From positions 186,001-250,000 of the forward strand of contig JAFWGI010000016.1 in assembly GCA_017512425.1 (NCBI GenBank): a stretch of DNA of 64,000 nucleotides, in the 5' to 3' direction. This document shows positions 26,391-34,094 of this stretch, one piece after another. The stretch's first letter is position 1, and each line of letters opens with the position of its first letter. The position numbers were made by a program, and so were the translations under genes. The notes under the pieces are model-generated. The model saw nothing but the letters and a program-made list of their open reading frames with translations, did no database searches and was not told the origin of the DNA. Source of the stretch: Hyphomicrobium sp. (lineage in GTDB: Bacteria; Pseudomonadota; Alphaproteobacteria; Rhizobiales; Hyphomicrobiaceae).

Positions 26391-27230
26391 TCACCCGTGG
26401 TGACGGCCGAAATCCGCAATCAGGGGCTCGCGCGCCCAAGCGACGAAGTGAGGATTACGATATGTCGCCGCCGCCTTGCCGTAGGTCAGCGCCGTGCCGC
26501 CGTCGATTGTGACGGTCCCGCCTGCGGCTTCGAGTATCGCTTGTCCAGCGGCGGTATCCCATTCGCTTGTCTCGCCAAGCCGGGCGTAGAGGTCACCCTC
26601 ACCGGCAGCGATCAGACAAAACTTGAGCGATGAGCCAATCGGCTCCGCCGTCTTTACATTCAATGCTTTGAGCAAGCCTGCTCCAGCCGCGCCTGCCGTT
26701 TGGCTGTTGAAGGCTTTCAGGTTGTTCCGATCAGGCGTTCGCGCGCTCAAAGTATGCCGCGTCAAAGCTGAAAATGCGATGCGATCGGCGAGCGACCAAG
26801 GTGCATTCGCACGCACCGCACGCCCGTCGGCTGCCGTGTAAAACAAGTCGCCGGTCGGTGGCACATAGATCATGCCGAAGACTGGCCTGCGGTTTTGGAC
26901 GAGGCCGATATTGACCGAGAATTCCGGCTTTCCGCGAATGAATAGCCGCGTGCCATCCAGCGCATCGACGAGGAAGAACTCGTTGGACGGCGCCGGAATA
27001 TGTCCGGCAGATACCGCTTCTTCGGCGACCACCGGCAGATCGGGTGCGATCTGGGCGAGCGCCGCAAGAATGACGGCTTCCGCCTCGCGATCAGCAACCG
27101 TCACCGGAGATCGGTCTGACTTCGTTTCAATCGGCACGCCGGTCTTGAAATGCTGCATCTCGAGCAGACCGGCGTCGAGAACGGCGGGATAGAGCTTCTC
27201 GGCTAGCCTGTCGAAGTCGGCGGCGCGCAT
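26391..27230 (-). CDS. cysQ: 3'(2'),5'-bisphosphate nucleotidase CysQ
   Basis: CysQ hydrolyses 3'-phosphoadenosine 5'-phosphate, a by-product of sulfate assimilation, to AMP. The protein has the inositol-monophosphatase metal site in three pieces: EEAVS after VVA, DALDGTRLF, and the late WDTAAGQAIL. The DGTRLF form rather than DGTxNF favours CysQ over inositol monophosphatase. ATG 27230 is chosen because AGGAAC precedes it; a TTG 14 codons earlier is the longest option. Product length is 279 residues. No sulfate-assimilation genes are adjacent. Confidence 0.9.
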   Translation of the reverse strand: MRAADFDRLAEKLYPAVLDAGLLEMQHFKTGVPIETKSDRSPVTVADREAEAVILAALAQIAPDLPVVAEEAVSAGHIPAPSNEFFLVDALDGTRLFIRGKPEFSVNIGLVQNRRPVFGMIYVPPTGDLFYTAADGRAVRANAPWSLADRIAFSALTRHTLSARTPDRNNLKAFNSQTAGAAGAGLLKALNVKTAEPIGSSLKFCLIAAGEGDLYARLGETSEWDTAAGQAILEAAGGTVTIDGGTALTYGKAAATYRNPHFVAWAREPLIADFGRHHG

Positions 27231-27577
27231 TTTGGTCGTCGTTCCTGGAAAGTCAGAAGAATCGAATCGCAACGGCTAGTCACGTGCGCCCGCGGCAACT
27301 TCGATTCGTATTGAGTCCGGGCAACGAAGGCTTACCGCATGCTATACGCATAAGAACCGGGCAGCGACGCCGCAGCCGACCGTGGCCCCGCGGTCTCAGC
27401 TGCGATTTAAAGTCCCTACCGGCAGCCGCCCTTGCAAGCAGTACTTTGCAAAAGCCGTGCGGCGCATGTATCAGAGGATGATAAGCATTCGCAAGCGGCC
27501 CCTGTAGGCTCGCGTGGCGCCCATCGCGCCAGAGCCGCCGCGCCTGACCTTCTCAGGTCCAATCCTTGGGGCTATCC
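27231..27577. other. Divergent spacer between cysQ and chpT
   Basis: These 347 bases carry the promoters of minus-strand cysQ and plus-strand chpT. I see no convincing gene, no full CtrA box and no strong hairpin. A TTGGGG about seven bases before the chpT ATG is the only translation signal I can point to. Confidence 0.5.
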
Positions 27578-28225
27578 ATGAACCAGCGCGTCCATCCGAC
27601 CGATCTCGAACTCGCAGCTTTGATTTCGAGCAAGATCTGCCACGACGTCATCAATCCTGTCGGCGCGATCTACAATGGCCTCGAAATTCTCGACGAAGAC
27701 GACGACGCGCAGGCCAAAACCTATGCCTTGAACGTCATTCGCAACGTCACCGAGCAGGCGTCAGCCCGGCTGCAGTTCGCACGCTTCGCGTTTGGCGCGG
27801 CGGGCTCCGCCGGATCGATGATCGATCTGAATACGGCGGAACAAATTTCGCGTGGCTTCATCGGCATCACGCAGGGCAAGCACAAGCTCAACTGGCGCGG
27901 CGCGCCCGGCTATGTCGCCAAGGACAAAGTCAAGTTGCTGCTCAATCTCGTCGCCTGTTCGGTCACCGCACTTCCGCGAGGCGGTGAGATCGAAGTCGCG
28001 ATCGGCGGCTCGTTTGAAACGCCAAGTTTTCTGCTGCGTTGTAGCGGCACGGGCGCCCGTCCGCCGCAGTATCTGACGGATTTCGTCGCCGGCAATCCGA
28101 TCGCCCTAGATGCCATGAGCATTCAGGCCTATTACACGTGGCGCATTGCTCAGACGGCAAGCATGCGGCTCGAAATTCTCAAAGATGGCGTCGATATTCT
28201 GCTGGTCGCAAAACCTGCCGAATAA
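27578..28225 (+). CDS. chpT: Histidine phosphotransferase ChpT of the CtrA relay
   Basis: ChpT passes phosphate from the hybrid kinase CckA to the response regulators CtrA and CpdR, which control the alphaproteobacterial cell cycle. The 215-residue protein has the conserved first helix SSKICHDVINPVGAIYNGLE with the phospho-accepting His22, a second helix of the four-helix bundle, and a degenerate HATPase-like domain with no ATP motifs (NLVACSVTALPRGGEI). ATG 27578 is preferred to a TTG four codons earlier. It is followed, after a perfect CtrA box, by a single-domain receiver gene; a similar chpT-receiver neighbourhood exists in other Hyphomicrobiales. Confidence 0.92.
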   Translation: MNQRVHPTDLELAALISSKICHDVINPVGAIYNGLEILDEDDDAQAKTYALNVIRNVTEQASARLQFARFAFGAAGSAGSMIDLNTAEQISRGFIGITQGKHKLNWRGAPGYVAKDKVKLLLNLVACSVTALPRGGEIEVAIGGSFETPSFLLRCSGTGARPPQYLTDFVAGNPIALDAMSIQAYYTWRIAQTASMRLEILKDGVDILLVAKPAE

Positions 28226-28250
28226 GCTGTCCGCAAATTCGTCACAACGA

Positions 28251-28265
28251 TTAAGAGCACCTTAA
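28251..28265. promoter_or_regulatory. Putative CtrA box between chpT and the receiver gene
   Basis: This is a perfect TTAA-N7-TTAA followed by C (half-sites 28251-28254 and 28262-28265), 26 bases past the chpT stop and 50 bases before the receiver ATG. It fits the consensus for direct CtrA binding and would place the receiver gene under CtrA control. The site is predicted from sequence only. Confidence 0.65.
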
Positions 28266-28314
28266 CGACTTACACGCACAGTCGTGGCGAAATCCCATCG
28301 CCGCGTGAGTGCCC

Positions 28315-28683
28315 ATGAAACTCTGCCTGATCGTTGATGATTCCGAAATCATTCGAAAATACGCCCGGCTGATTTTCGAAAGCCTGGACTACCGCGCGAT
28401 CGAAGCGGAAACGACGGACGGCGCCTTGGACCGCCTCGCCGGGGAAACGCCGCACGTGATACTGGCAGATTGGCGGATACCGGGCAGCAATACCCACGAG
28501 TTTATCTCGAATATCCGCCGCATGACGTTGGATCGACGGCCCTACATCATCTATCTCGCGACAGAAAACGACGCCGCCGATTTCAGTCGTGCGCAAATGG
28601 CAGGCGCCGACGACTTCCTGCTGAAGCCCTTCAATCGCGAGATCATCGAGATGAAGTTGCAAGAAATCCGCGTCGCGGCATGA
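28315..28683 (+). CDS. Single-domain response regulator next to chpT
   Basis: The 122-residue protein is a bare receiver domain: acidic pair Asp8-Asp9, phospho-acceptor Asp52 in ILADWRIPG, and Lys104 in LLKPF. By CheY spacing, the conserved switch Thr/Ser falls on Ala82, with Thr83 next to it, so the usual phosphoryl switch may be changed. It has no output domain and must act by protein contact or as a phosphate sink. The sequence is not close to CpdR, which lacks the LAGETPHVILADW-type core. Its position beside chpT and behind a CtrA box suggests a role in the CckA-ChpT-CtrA relay, where it could take phosphate from ChpT. Confidence 0.85.
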   Translation: MKLCLIVDDSEIIRKYARLIFESLDYRAIEAETTDGALDRLAGETPHVILADWRIPGSNTHEFISNIRRMTLDRRPYIIYLATENDAADFSRAQMAGADDFLLKPFNREIIEMKLQEIRVAA

Positions 28684-28793
28684 TCGAGACCGGTTGATAG
28701 CGCGCTCGCGCCGCTGGCGCCGCAGCACGGGCCTTGCTAATCCTCAGATCTCTCCTGCTACCGGACAGATGAGGCTGGAAGGCTTGCCGCAAC

Positions 28794-29411
28794 GTGCTGC
28801 GCATTGATGCTTTGAAGGTCGACCCGTTGCCGCCGCTCTCATTCAGCGTGGCGAATGGCGAATGCATGGCGATCGAAGGGCCGTCCGGTTCGGGCAAGAC
28901 GCGGCTACTGCGCGCGATCGCCGATCTTCACCCTGCGGCCGGGCACGTTTTTCTGAATGGCGCTGAGCGGCACGAAATTCCCGCTCCTGAGTGGCGCAAA
29001 CGCGTGCGCTATGCGTCGTCCGAACCAGCATGGTGGACGGCGACGGCACGGCAGGCGTTCGATCTCTCTGAGAAAACTGCGCAATCAAAACTAGACCGCC
29101 TTTTGACAGCAGTTGCGCTCACACCCAAAAGCCTCGACGCGCCTTTGAGCGAACTCTCGACCGGCGAACGCCAACGCCTGGCGCTCGCCCGCGCACTTAT
29201 CGACGAGCCAAGCGTCTTGCTGCTCGATGAACCGGCATCGGGCCTTGATCCGCAGACCGCGGCGCTCGTCGAGGAATTGATCCGTTTCCAACTGCTGGCA
29301 GGACGTTCGGTCGTGTTTGCCAGCCATGATCAGGCGCAGATCAATCGTCTCGCCGACGCGCGCTTGCAGTTGGCGAAGCCTCTGCCCGTACGCGGAGGAC
29401 AGCGCGCATGA
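28794..29411 (+). CDS. fetA: ABC transporter ATP-binding protein, FetA-like
   Basis: The 205-residue ATPase has Walker A GPSGSGKT at 29-36, the signature LSTGERQRLALARAL, Walker B VLLLDEP and a switch His (FASHDQ). It is short and overlaps the next gene by four bases (ATGA), whose product is a FetB-type permease. FetAB of Escherichia coli (YbbL-YbbM) is an iron exporter that protects against oxidative stress. The start is GTG 28794, with GGAAGG about 12 bases upstream, which is slightly far. Metal export is inferred from the pair, not from a specific residue. Confidence 0.85.
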   Translation: MLRIDALKVDPLPPLSFSVANGECMAIEGPSGSGKTRLLRAIADLHPAAGHVFLNGAERHEIPAPEWRKRVRYASSEPAWWTATARQAFDLSEKTAQSKLDRLLTAVALTPKSLDAPLSELSTGERQRLALARALIDEPSVLLLDEPASGLDPQTAALVEELIRFQLLAGRSVVFASHDQAQINRLADARLQLAKPLPVRGGQRA

Positions 29412-30223
29412 CCACCTACGTCCCGCTGGCCTACTCTGATCTGATTGTCGCGGCGGCGCTCGTTGCCATCAATGGCGCAATCTCGTTTGTCTACGGCTTG
29501 AAGCTCGAAAAGACACTGGCAATCGCGTCCCTGCGCATGATTGTGCAGCTTGCTGCGGTTGCACTGATCTTGAAGTTTATCTTCGCGCAAACGTCGCCGC
29601 TATGGACCGTTCTCTTTGCATCCGTAATGGCGGTCGCTGCCGGTGCTGAAATCATCATGCGCCAGGAACATCGCTTTGCCGGCTGGCGCGCGATGCTGCT
29701 GTCCAGTTCGCCGGCTTTTCTCGCCGGTCTTCTGACGACATTCATCGCCCTTGCGGTGATCCAGCCACAACCGTGGCATGCGCCGCGCATCTTGCTGCCG
29801 CTTCTTGGCATGCTGGTTGGCAATTCGCTTTCCGGCGTCGCTCTGGTGCTCGACAGCATGACGTCCGCCGCGATCCGCGAGCGCGCGCAGATCGAAGCAC
29901 GGCTCGCGCTAGGCGCCACGCGGTTCGTCGCGTTCGAAGATATTCTCCGGCGCTCGTTGCGCACCGGGCTGATGCCGATCCTGAACGCTATGGCAGCCGC
30001 CGGTGTTGTTTCTCTTCCTGGCATGATGACAGGCCAAATTCTCGCGGGGATCGATCCCGTCGAGGCCGCAAAATATCAGGTCCTGATCATGTTTCTGATC
30101 GCTGGTGCAACGTCAGTCGCGGTCCTCGCCGGAGCGCTCGCCAGCGTTTGGCTGCTGACCGATGAACGGCATCGCCTGCGTCTTGATCGATTGAACGCAC
30201 ACGCTGACGCGCGGCGTTCCTGA
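29408..30223 (+). CDS. fetB: ABC transporter permease, FetB/UPF0014 family
   Basis: The 271-residue protein has about seven hydrophobic segments and the UPF0014 core, including EARLALGATR and PGMMTGQILAGIDPVEAAKYQ, which is diagnostic of the FetB family. It forms the membrane part of a probable metal exporter with the ATPase encoded just upstream (four-base start/stop overlap, so translational coupling). The terminator at 30230-30264 ends the operon. The C-terminal tail is Arg/His-rich. Confidence 0.92.
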   Translation: MTTYVPLAYSDLIVAAALVAINGAISFVYGLKLEKTLAIASLRMIVQLAAVALILKFIFAQTSPLWTVLFASVMAVAAGAEIIMRQEHRFAGWRAMLLSSSPAFLAGLLTTFIALAVIQPQPWHAPRILLPLLGMLVGNSLSGVALVLDSMTSAAIRERAQIEARLALGATRFVAFEDILRRSLRTGLMPILNAMAAAGVVSLPGMMTGQILAGIDPVEAAKYQVLIMFLIAGATSVAVLAGALASVWLLTDERHRLRLDRLNAHADARRS

Positions 30224-30229
30224 ATGACA

Positions 30230-30264
30230 AAAGCCGGAACGAGCGATCGCCCGATCCCGGCTTT
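30230..30264. terminator. Bidirectional hairpin terminator between fetB and a convergent gene
   Basis: An 8-bp stem AAAGCCGG/CCGGCTTT (30230-30237 with 30257-30264) lies seven bases after the fetB stop and 36 bases past the stop of the convergent minus-strand gene. T-rich sequence follows on both strands, so it can serve both. Confidence 0.7.
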
Positions 30265-30299
30265 GTAAGTTCAGCAAACGAATTGCGTCGCGCGCGCGA

Positions 30300-30728
30300 T
30301 TAGTTGGCTGCGGGTTTGGCCGCAGCATCGCCGCTTTCAGCCGGCGCGGCAGCCGTCGCGTCCTTCGGTGCTGATTTTGCTGCTGGTGCTGAAGCTGTTT
30401 CACCTGACGCCGGCGATGGTGTCGAGCCGCCCCAGCATACCGTCGCTTCGGCCTTGCAGGTGTGCTCGTCGAACAGAATCACATCGAGGAAGAGTTCGCA
30501 CGTCACACTCTTCGGACCGGTCTTGTAGTCGGTCACGCCGCGCTCTGCCATTTTCTTGGCGATGTATTTGTCGAGCAGCTCCTTGGCGTCTTTGGTCGGA
30601 CCTTCCTTGCCGTAGTCGTTCACCGAGAACGCAAGCCGCGTGCACGCCGCCGATGCAGGCATTGCGCTCGAACCTGCAAAGGCGATCGCAAGCGCTGACG
30701 CTGCTACGAATTTCACTGACTGACGCAT
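30300..30728 (-). CDS. Small secreted protein of unknown function
   Basis: The 142-residue product has a clear signal peptide (residues 1-27, cleavage after ASA). The mature part is a compact domain with four Cys (Cys29 in ACTRLAFSV, SVTCELFLDV, EHTCKAEATVCW), probably two disulfides. A final Ala/Pro/Lys-rich tail (about 103-142) looks disordered. I do not recognise the family. It converges on fetB and has its own upstream spacer. Half of a CtrA-like motif (GGTTAACC) lies about 25 bases before its start, too little to call a site. Confidence 0.65.
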   Translation of the reverse strand: MRQSVKFVAASALAIAFAGSSAMPASAACTRLAFSVNDYGKEGPTKDAKELLDKYIAKKMAERGVTDYKTGPKSVTCELFLDVILFDEHTCKAEATVCWGGSTPSPASGETASAPAAKSAPKDATAAAPAESGDAAAKPAAN

Positions 30729-31145
30729 GAGCGTGTCTCCGCTAGCGGGTTAACCAAAGGTTGCCAGAGTTATAAACGTCACAATCGCGCGCGAACAAGG
30801 CCAAGCGTCACGAATGCCGTTGATCGCTCTGTGATTGTTGCTCTTGGGCCGACCACGATCGGCACCGTTCGATTCCCGGCGCAGACGCGAAAATGCGCGA
30901 GCGACGGCCGAGGGAAAAGCGACACGACCAGCCGGATGCTGCAAAAAATATCAGAATCACCTCCAATTTGAGAGCAGATTGTTACCGAACAATCACGCCG
31001 CCCGCGAAAAGCCAGCTATTTTTGCGGGCCTGCACCGTCGTCGTTCATCCGTGGTATGAACGACTCGTGAGCGTTGACTGAAACAAGGGGTTAGGCTGCG
31101 GCAGCAATGCCAAGGCCCAAAAACCTCAAGCTCTGGAGGACGGCT
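30729..31145. other. Intergenic region, no gene seen
   Basis: These 417 bases separate two divergent small genes. All open frames are short and have poor codon choice. A GTTCGATTC at about 30868 resembles a tRNA T-loop, but its flanks cannot pair, so no tRNA is present. The only functional signal I accept is GGAGGA at 31135-31140, the ribosome binding site of the next gene. Confidence 0.5.
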
Positions 31146-31445
31146 ATGGAAACTTTGTTACCACTAATCATCCAGCTCGTGAGCGGTGCACTCGGCGGAA
31201 ACGTCGCGGGCTCGCTGCTCAAGAACATCAGCCTCGGCACACTCGGCAACTCGATTGCCGGCGCTGTCGGTGGCGGTCTTGGCGGCACACTCCTCGGACC
31301 TCTGCTGACCGGCGGAGCACCATTGATTGGTGCCGAAGGCGGTCTCGACGTCATGGCGCTGGTGTCGCAACTTGTCAGCGGCGGCGCAGGCGGTGGCTTG
31401 GCAACCGTGGTTGTCGGCCTGATCCGCAGCATGCTGGCGAAGTAG
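31146..31445 (+). CDS. Small glycine-zipper-rich hydrophobic protein
   Basis: GGAGGA at 31135-31140, five bases before ATG 31146, fixes the start and gives a 99-residue protein. The sequence is dominated by Gly, Leu and Ala with GxxxG-type spacing (SGALGGNVAGSLL, GAVGGGLGGTLLG) and a short second half ending in GLIRSMLAK. There is no signal peptide. Similar small proteins, uncharacterised, occur widely in alphaproteobacteria as far as I recall. Glycine-zipper helices often oligomerise in membranes, so a pore- or scaffold-like role is possible but unsupported by other evidence. A hairpin terminator follows. Confidence 0.68.
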   Translation: METLLPLIIQLVSGALGGNVAGSLLKNISLGTLGNSIAGAVGGGLGGTLLGPLLTGGAPLIGAEGGLDVMALVSQLVSGGAGGGLATVVVGLIRSMLAK

Positions 31446-31481
31446 GCTGCGATCCAACTCTTCACAACAGACGTCACGACG

Positions 31482-31508
31482 AGGCCCGCCGGTCACAACG
31501 GCGGGCCT
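31482..31508 (+). terminator. Hairpin terminator after the glycine-rich gene
   Basis: A 9-bp perfect stem (31482-31490 with 31500-31508, nine-base loop) starts 37 bases after the stop codon. The T tract behind it is weak (TAGCTATTTAG). Confidence 0.6.
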
Positions 31509-31581
31509 TAGCTATTTAGGGCCTACGATCGGGACAAACCGGCGCGATGCGCGCATGTCACGCGCTCAGCGTTGAGGCTTG

Positions 31582-31794
31582 TCAGGCTTTCTGGAGATCG
31601 ACGGCCTTCGGACCTTTGCCGCGCTTATCCGGCTCGGTATCAAACGAAATGCGCATGCCTTCGTTCAAGTCGCCTATGCCCGATCGCTCGACGGCCGTGA
31701 CGTGCACGAAGACGTCGTTTCCACCGTCGTCTGGTTTTATGAAGCCATAACCCTTCTGCGAGTTATAGAATTTGACCGTACCGGTCTGGCGCAT
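31582..31794 (-). CDS. Cold-shock domain protein
   Basis: The 70-residue protein is a CspA-type single-strand nucleic-acid chaperone that melts RNA structure. It has both RNA-binding motifs, KGYGFI (RNP1) and VFVHV (RNP2), on a five-stranded barrel sequence. Two in-frame ATG codons lie close together. GGGAG is two bases before the first (31800) and eight bases before the second (31794), so the second is favoured. The C terminus (DKRGKGPKAVDLQKA) is typical of alphaproteobacterial members. Whether it is cold-induced cannot be told. Confidence 0.93.
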   Translation of the reverse strand: MRQTGTVKFYNSQKGYGFIKPDDGGNDVFVHVTAVERSGIGDLNEGMRISFDTEPDKRGKGPKAVDLQKA

Positions 31795-32029
31795 GCGCAT
31801 GTCTCCCAGTGCAATCCATTCCGGCGGCAGGAATTGAGGGCATGATGGCCCGGCAGTGGCCGCCATGCGGACTGCGCCCGTGGATCGTCCCGGGGGCGAC
31901 TTGGTTCGCCTACTTGAAACTTGGCGCTGCCAAGGGTCGACGGGAAATCGTGGTGCATCCCGCGTAATGGTTGCAATTTATGCGTGATTTCTGACGCCGT
32001 GCAAGGCGAAATGGCGGCAAAGAGCCGTG

Positions 32030-32881
32030 TCAGTCATTCCCTCCAGGCTCGGCAACGGTGAAAGCCGCGCCGCGATCCTGACCGAGACGCGCGGCTAGAG
32101 CCGGCATTACGAGGTTCAGTTCATCCTTCAAACTGAACGGTGGATTGAGCAGCAAGACGCCCGTTTCGGTTAAGCCAAGCCCCGGGAACGGCTCCGCGAT
32201 CTTCAGGCGGACATCGAGCATTTTCGGACAACCTAGCCGCGTCACGGCATCGACCATGTCGTTCGCTGCGATGACATTCTTTATCGGGTACCAGACGATA
32301 TAGACGGCACTCGCGAAACGCTGCAGTCCGGCTTTAATCGCGTCCGTCATGCGTTCGAACTCGTCAGGCTGCTCGAACGGTGGGTCGATTAAAACGATGC
32401 CGCGTCGCTCCGGCGGCGGCAGCAGCGCCTTGATCGCAGTCCAGGCATCGAGCGTCGTAACCTTCGATGCCTCATGCCGGCGAAGCGCGCTCTTGAGCGC
32501 CATCGCGTCGTCTGGATGCAATTCATTTGCAACGAGTGTATCGCAGTCGCGCATTAGTGCGCGCGCGAGCAACGGGCTGCCGGGATAGAATTTGACGGCG
32601 CCCTCGCCATTGATTGCAGAAATCGTATCGAGATACGGCGCGAGCAATTCCCTGACGCCCGGCTCCAGATCAGCGTCGCGCAATCGGCCGATGCCGTCGC
32701 GCCATTCACCGGTTTTTCCGGCTTCCTCGCCGGTGAGATCGTAAAGCCCAGCGCCAGCATGCAGATCGATGACGCGAAACGGCTGCGGCTTTAACTTCAA
32801 GTACGTGACGATGCGCGCCAGAATGACGTGCTTTAAAACATCGGCGAAGTTGCCGGCATGATAGACGTGTCGGTAATTCAT
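32030..32881 (-). CDS. rlmJ: 23S rRNA (adenine(2030)-N(6))-methyltransferase
   Basis: RlmJ methylates A2030 of 23S rRNA with S-adenosylmethionine. The 283-residue protein opens with MNYRHVYHAGNFADVLKHV, a hallmark of the family (YhiR/RlmJ), followed by VIDLHAGAGLYDL in the SAM-binding loop and IDPPFE as the catalytic motif of N6-adenine methyltransferases. Length matches the family (about 280). It stands upstream of the cold-shock gene on the same strand with about 235 bases between. Confidence 0.95.
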   Translation of the reverse strand: MNYRHVYHAGNFADVLKHVILARIVTYLKLKPQPFRVIDLHAGAGLYDLTGEEAGKTGEWRDGIGRLRDADLEPGVRELLAPYLDTISAINGEGAVKFYPGSPLLARALMRDCDTLVANELHPDDAMALKSALRRHEASKVTTLDAWTAIKALLPPPERRGIVLIDPPFEQPDEFERMTDAIKAGLQRFASAVYIVWYPIKNVIAANDMVDAVTRLGCPKMLDVRLKIAEPFPGLGLTETGVLLLNPPFSLKDELNLVMPALAARLGQDRGAAFTVAEPGGND

Positions 32882-32930
32882 GGCAGCGTGTTGAGCCGGT
32901 TACCGGCGACGGTGTCAAGCGCGGGGCCGC

Positions 32931-33425
32931 TCAGGCTTTCTTCTCCCAGCGCCCGTTATCCGATTGCTGCCAGTATGTAAGGCCGCAACCTGCCGCTTTC
33001 GCAGCCTTCCACTGAACCCGCGCGGCAGCAACGGCATCGCTGTCGTTGCCGTCGAACAGAAAAATGATGCGCTCCATGCCGGCGAACGACGCTGGTGTCG
33101 CGCCGTCGACGACGAAGCGCACGCCGGCACCGTTTGGCACTTCGTCGCCGGTCGTCAGGTACACCGGCTGCTGATCGGAAAATCCAGCGCGCGCTGTGCC
33201 ATGCGGCAGGAAACTTTCTTCGCTGTACGTCCAGAGGAGACTATCCAGCGCTTCGAGGCGCTCATCTGAACCGGCTTGCACCACTGCGCGCCACCCGCGC
33301 TCCAGTGTCTTCTCGACCAGTAGCGGCAGCACCTTTTCGAGAGGCTGGTACTCGAGGTGATAAAACATCACGTCCGACGGCTTCGCCGAACCGCCAACTT
33401 GCTCGCTCGTTGCGCTGTCTGTCAC
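32931..33425 (-). CDS. holC: DNA polymerase III chi subunit
   Basis: HolC links the clamp loader to SSB during replication. The recognisable part begins FYHLEYQPLEKVLPLLVEKT and includes the SSB-contact region and a C-terminal TYWQQSDNGRWEKK, typical of chi. GTG 33425 is preferred because it preserves the whole first beta strand (DVMFYHL aligns with EVLFYHL in relatives); ATG 33368 would remove it. Neither start has a good ribosome binding site. The longer frame to 33728 contains only Arg/Ser-rich sequence and is not believed. In many relatives holC follows pepA, which is absent here. Confidence 0.85.
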   Translation of the reverse strand: MTDSATSEQVGGSAKPSDVMFYHLEYQPLEKVLPLLVEKTLERGWRAVVQAGSDERLEALDSLLWTYSEESFLPHGTARAGFSDQQPVYLTTGDEVPNGAGVRFVVDGATPASFAGMERIIFLFDGNDSDAVAAARVQWKAAKAAGCGLTYWQQSDNGRWEKKA

Positions 33426-33667
33426 TTTGAATCGCCTGTGCTTCGAACCGCCTGTCCTTCGCGCGCCGTCGAGCGCGCACGATAGACGCTCAAAAACGCC
33501 ATCGCAAAATAAATGAAGGCGCGCCCTTGAAACAGAGCGCGCCCCTATTATCTGATGCAGTCCGGAGCGGCGCCAGTTGATGCGGCTGACGCCCGAGTGG
33601 GCGGTGAGCGCAGCAGCCTTCTTACACGTTTGCTGCTGTTGCTCCCGCCTGCTGCTTCTCACGCGGC

Positions 33668-33916
33668 TTATTTCTTCAGATATTTGGCCGGTACTTCGCC
33701 CGCGTCGACGAGAGCGCGGATGCACCACTTCGACAGGCCCTTGCGGTTGCTCTCAAAGCAACGGCGAACCTGCGGGGAATTCGGAACATATTGCGCGCAG
33801 TAGTTCTGGTAATCGCCAGCGCAAGCCTTTTCGACGGCCTTTGAGAACGCCGAAGCGCCGGGCGCGGTGAGTGCCATCGAAGCGGCGAAACCAAGAGCGA
33901 TGAAAATATTACGCAT
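33668..33916 (-). CDS. Small secreted Cys-containing protein
   Basis: ATG 33916, with GAGGG about ten bases upstream, opens a signal peptide (MRNIFIALGFAASMALTAPG, cleavage near ASA). The mature part of about 60 residues has four Cys (ACAGDYQNYC, RRCFES, KWCIRAL) and a basic tail ending in AKYLKK. The CxxDxxxxC pattern resembles short Cys-rich repeats of exported alphaproteobacterial proteins. No function can be assigned. It lies between holC and der with no obvious operon partner. Confidence 0.7.
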   Translation of the reverse strand: MRNIFIALGFAASMALTAPGASAFSKAVEKACAGDYQNYCAQYVPNSPQVRRCFESNRKGLSKWCIRALVDAGEVPAKYLKK

Positions 33917-34094
33917 GCCGTCAAATCCCTCAGACTGTTGTGACAACCTCTTCGGCGACCGAAGCGGCTTTGCTGCTGATTGCCGATCGGCAACCGCTAA
34001 AGGTGTGCCAATAGGCGGCAAATAGTGGCGCCGGTACGGCGCAGTCTTCTAACGCAACGTCGCGCCGGAAGCACGGTTCCAGAGTGCGACGCGC

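Noticed and set aside
30860..30885. GTTCGATTCCC, resembling a tRNA T-loop
   Set aside because: The five flanking bases on each side do not pair, and no anticodon or acceptor stem can be built around it.
33426..33728. Upstream extension of holC to a 265-residue protein
   Set aside because: The extra part is Arg/Ser/Gln-rich without similarity to chi subunits, and the conserved chi start is near 33371.
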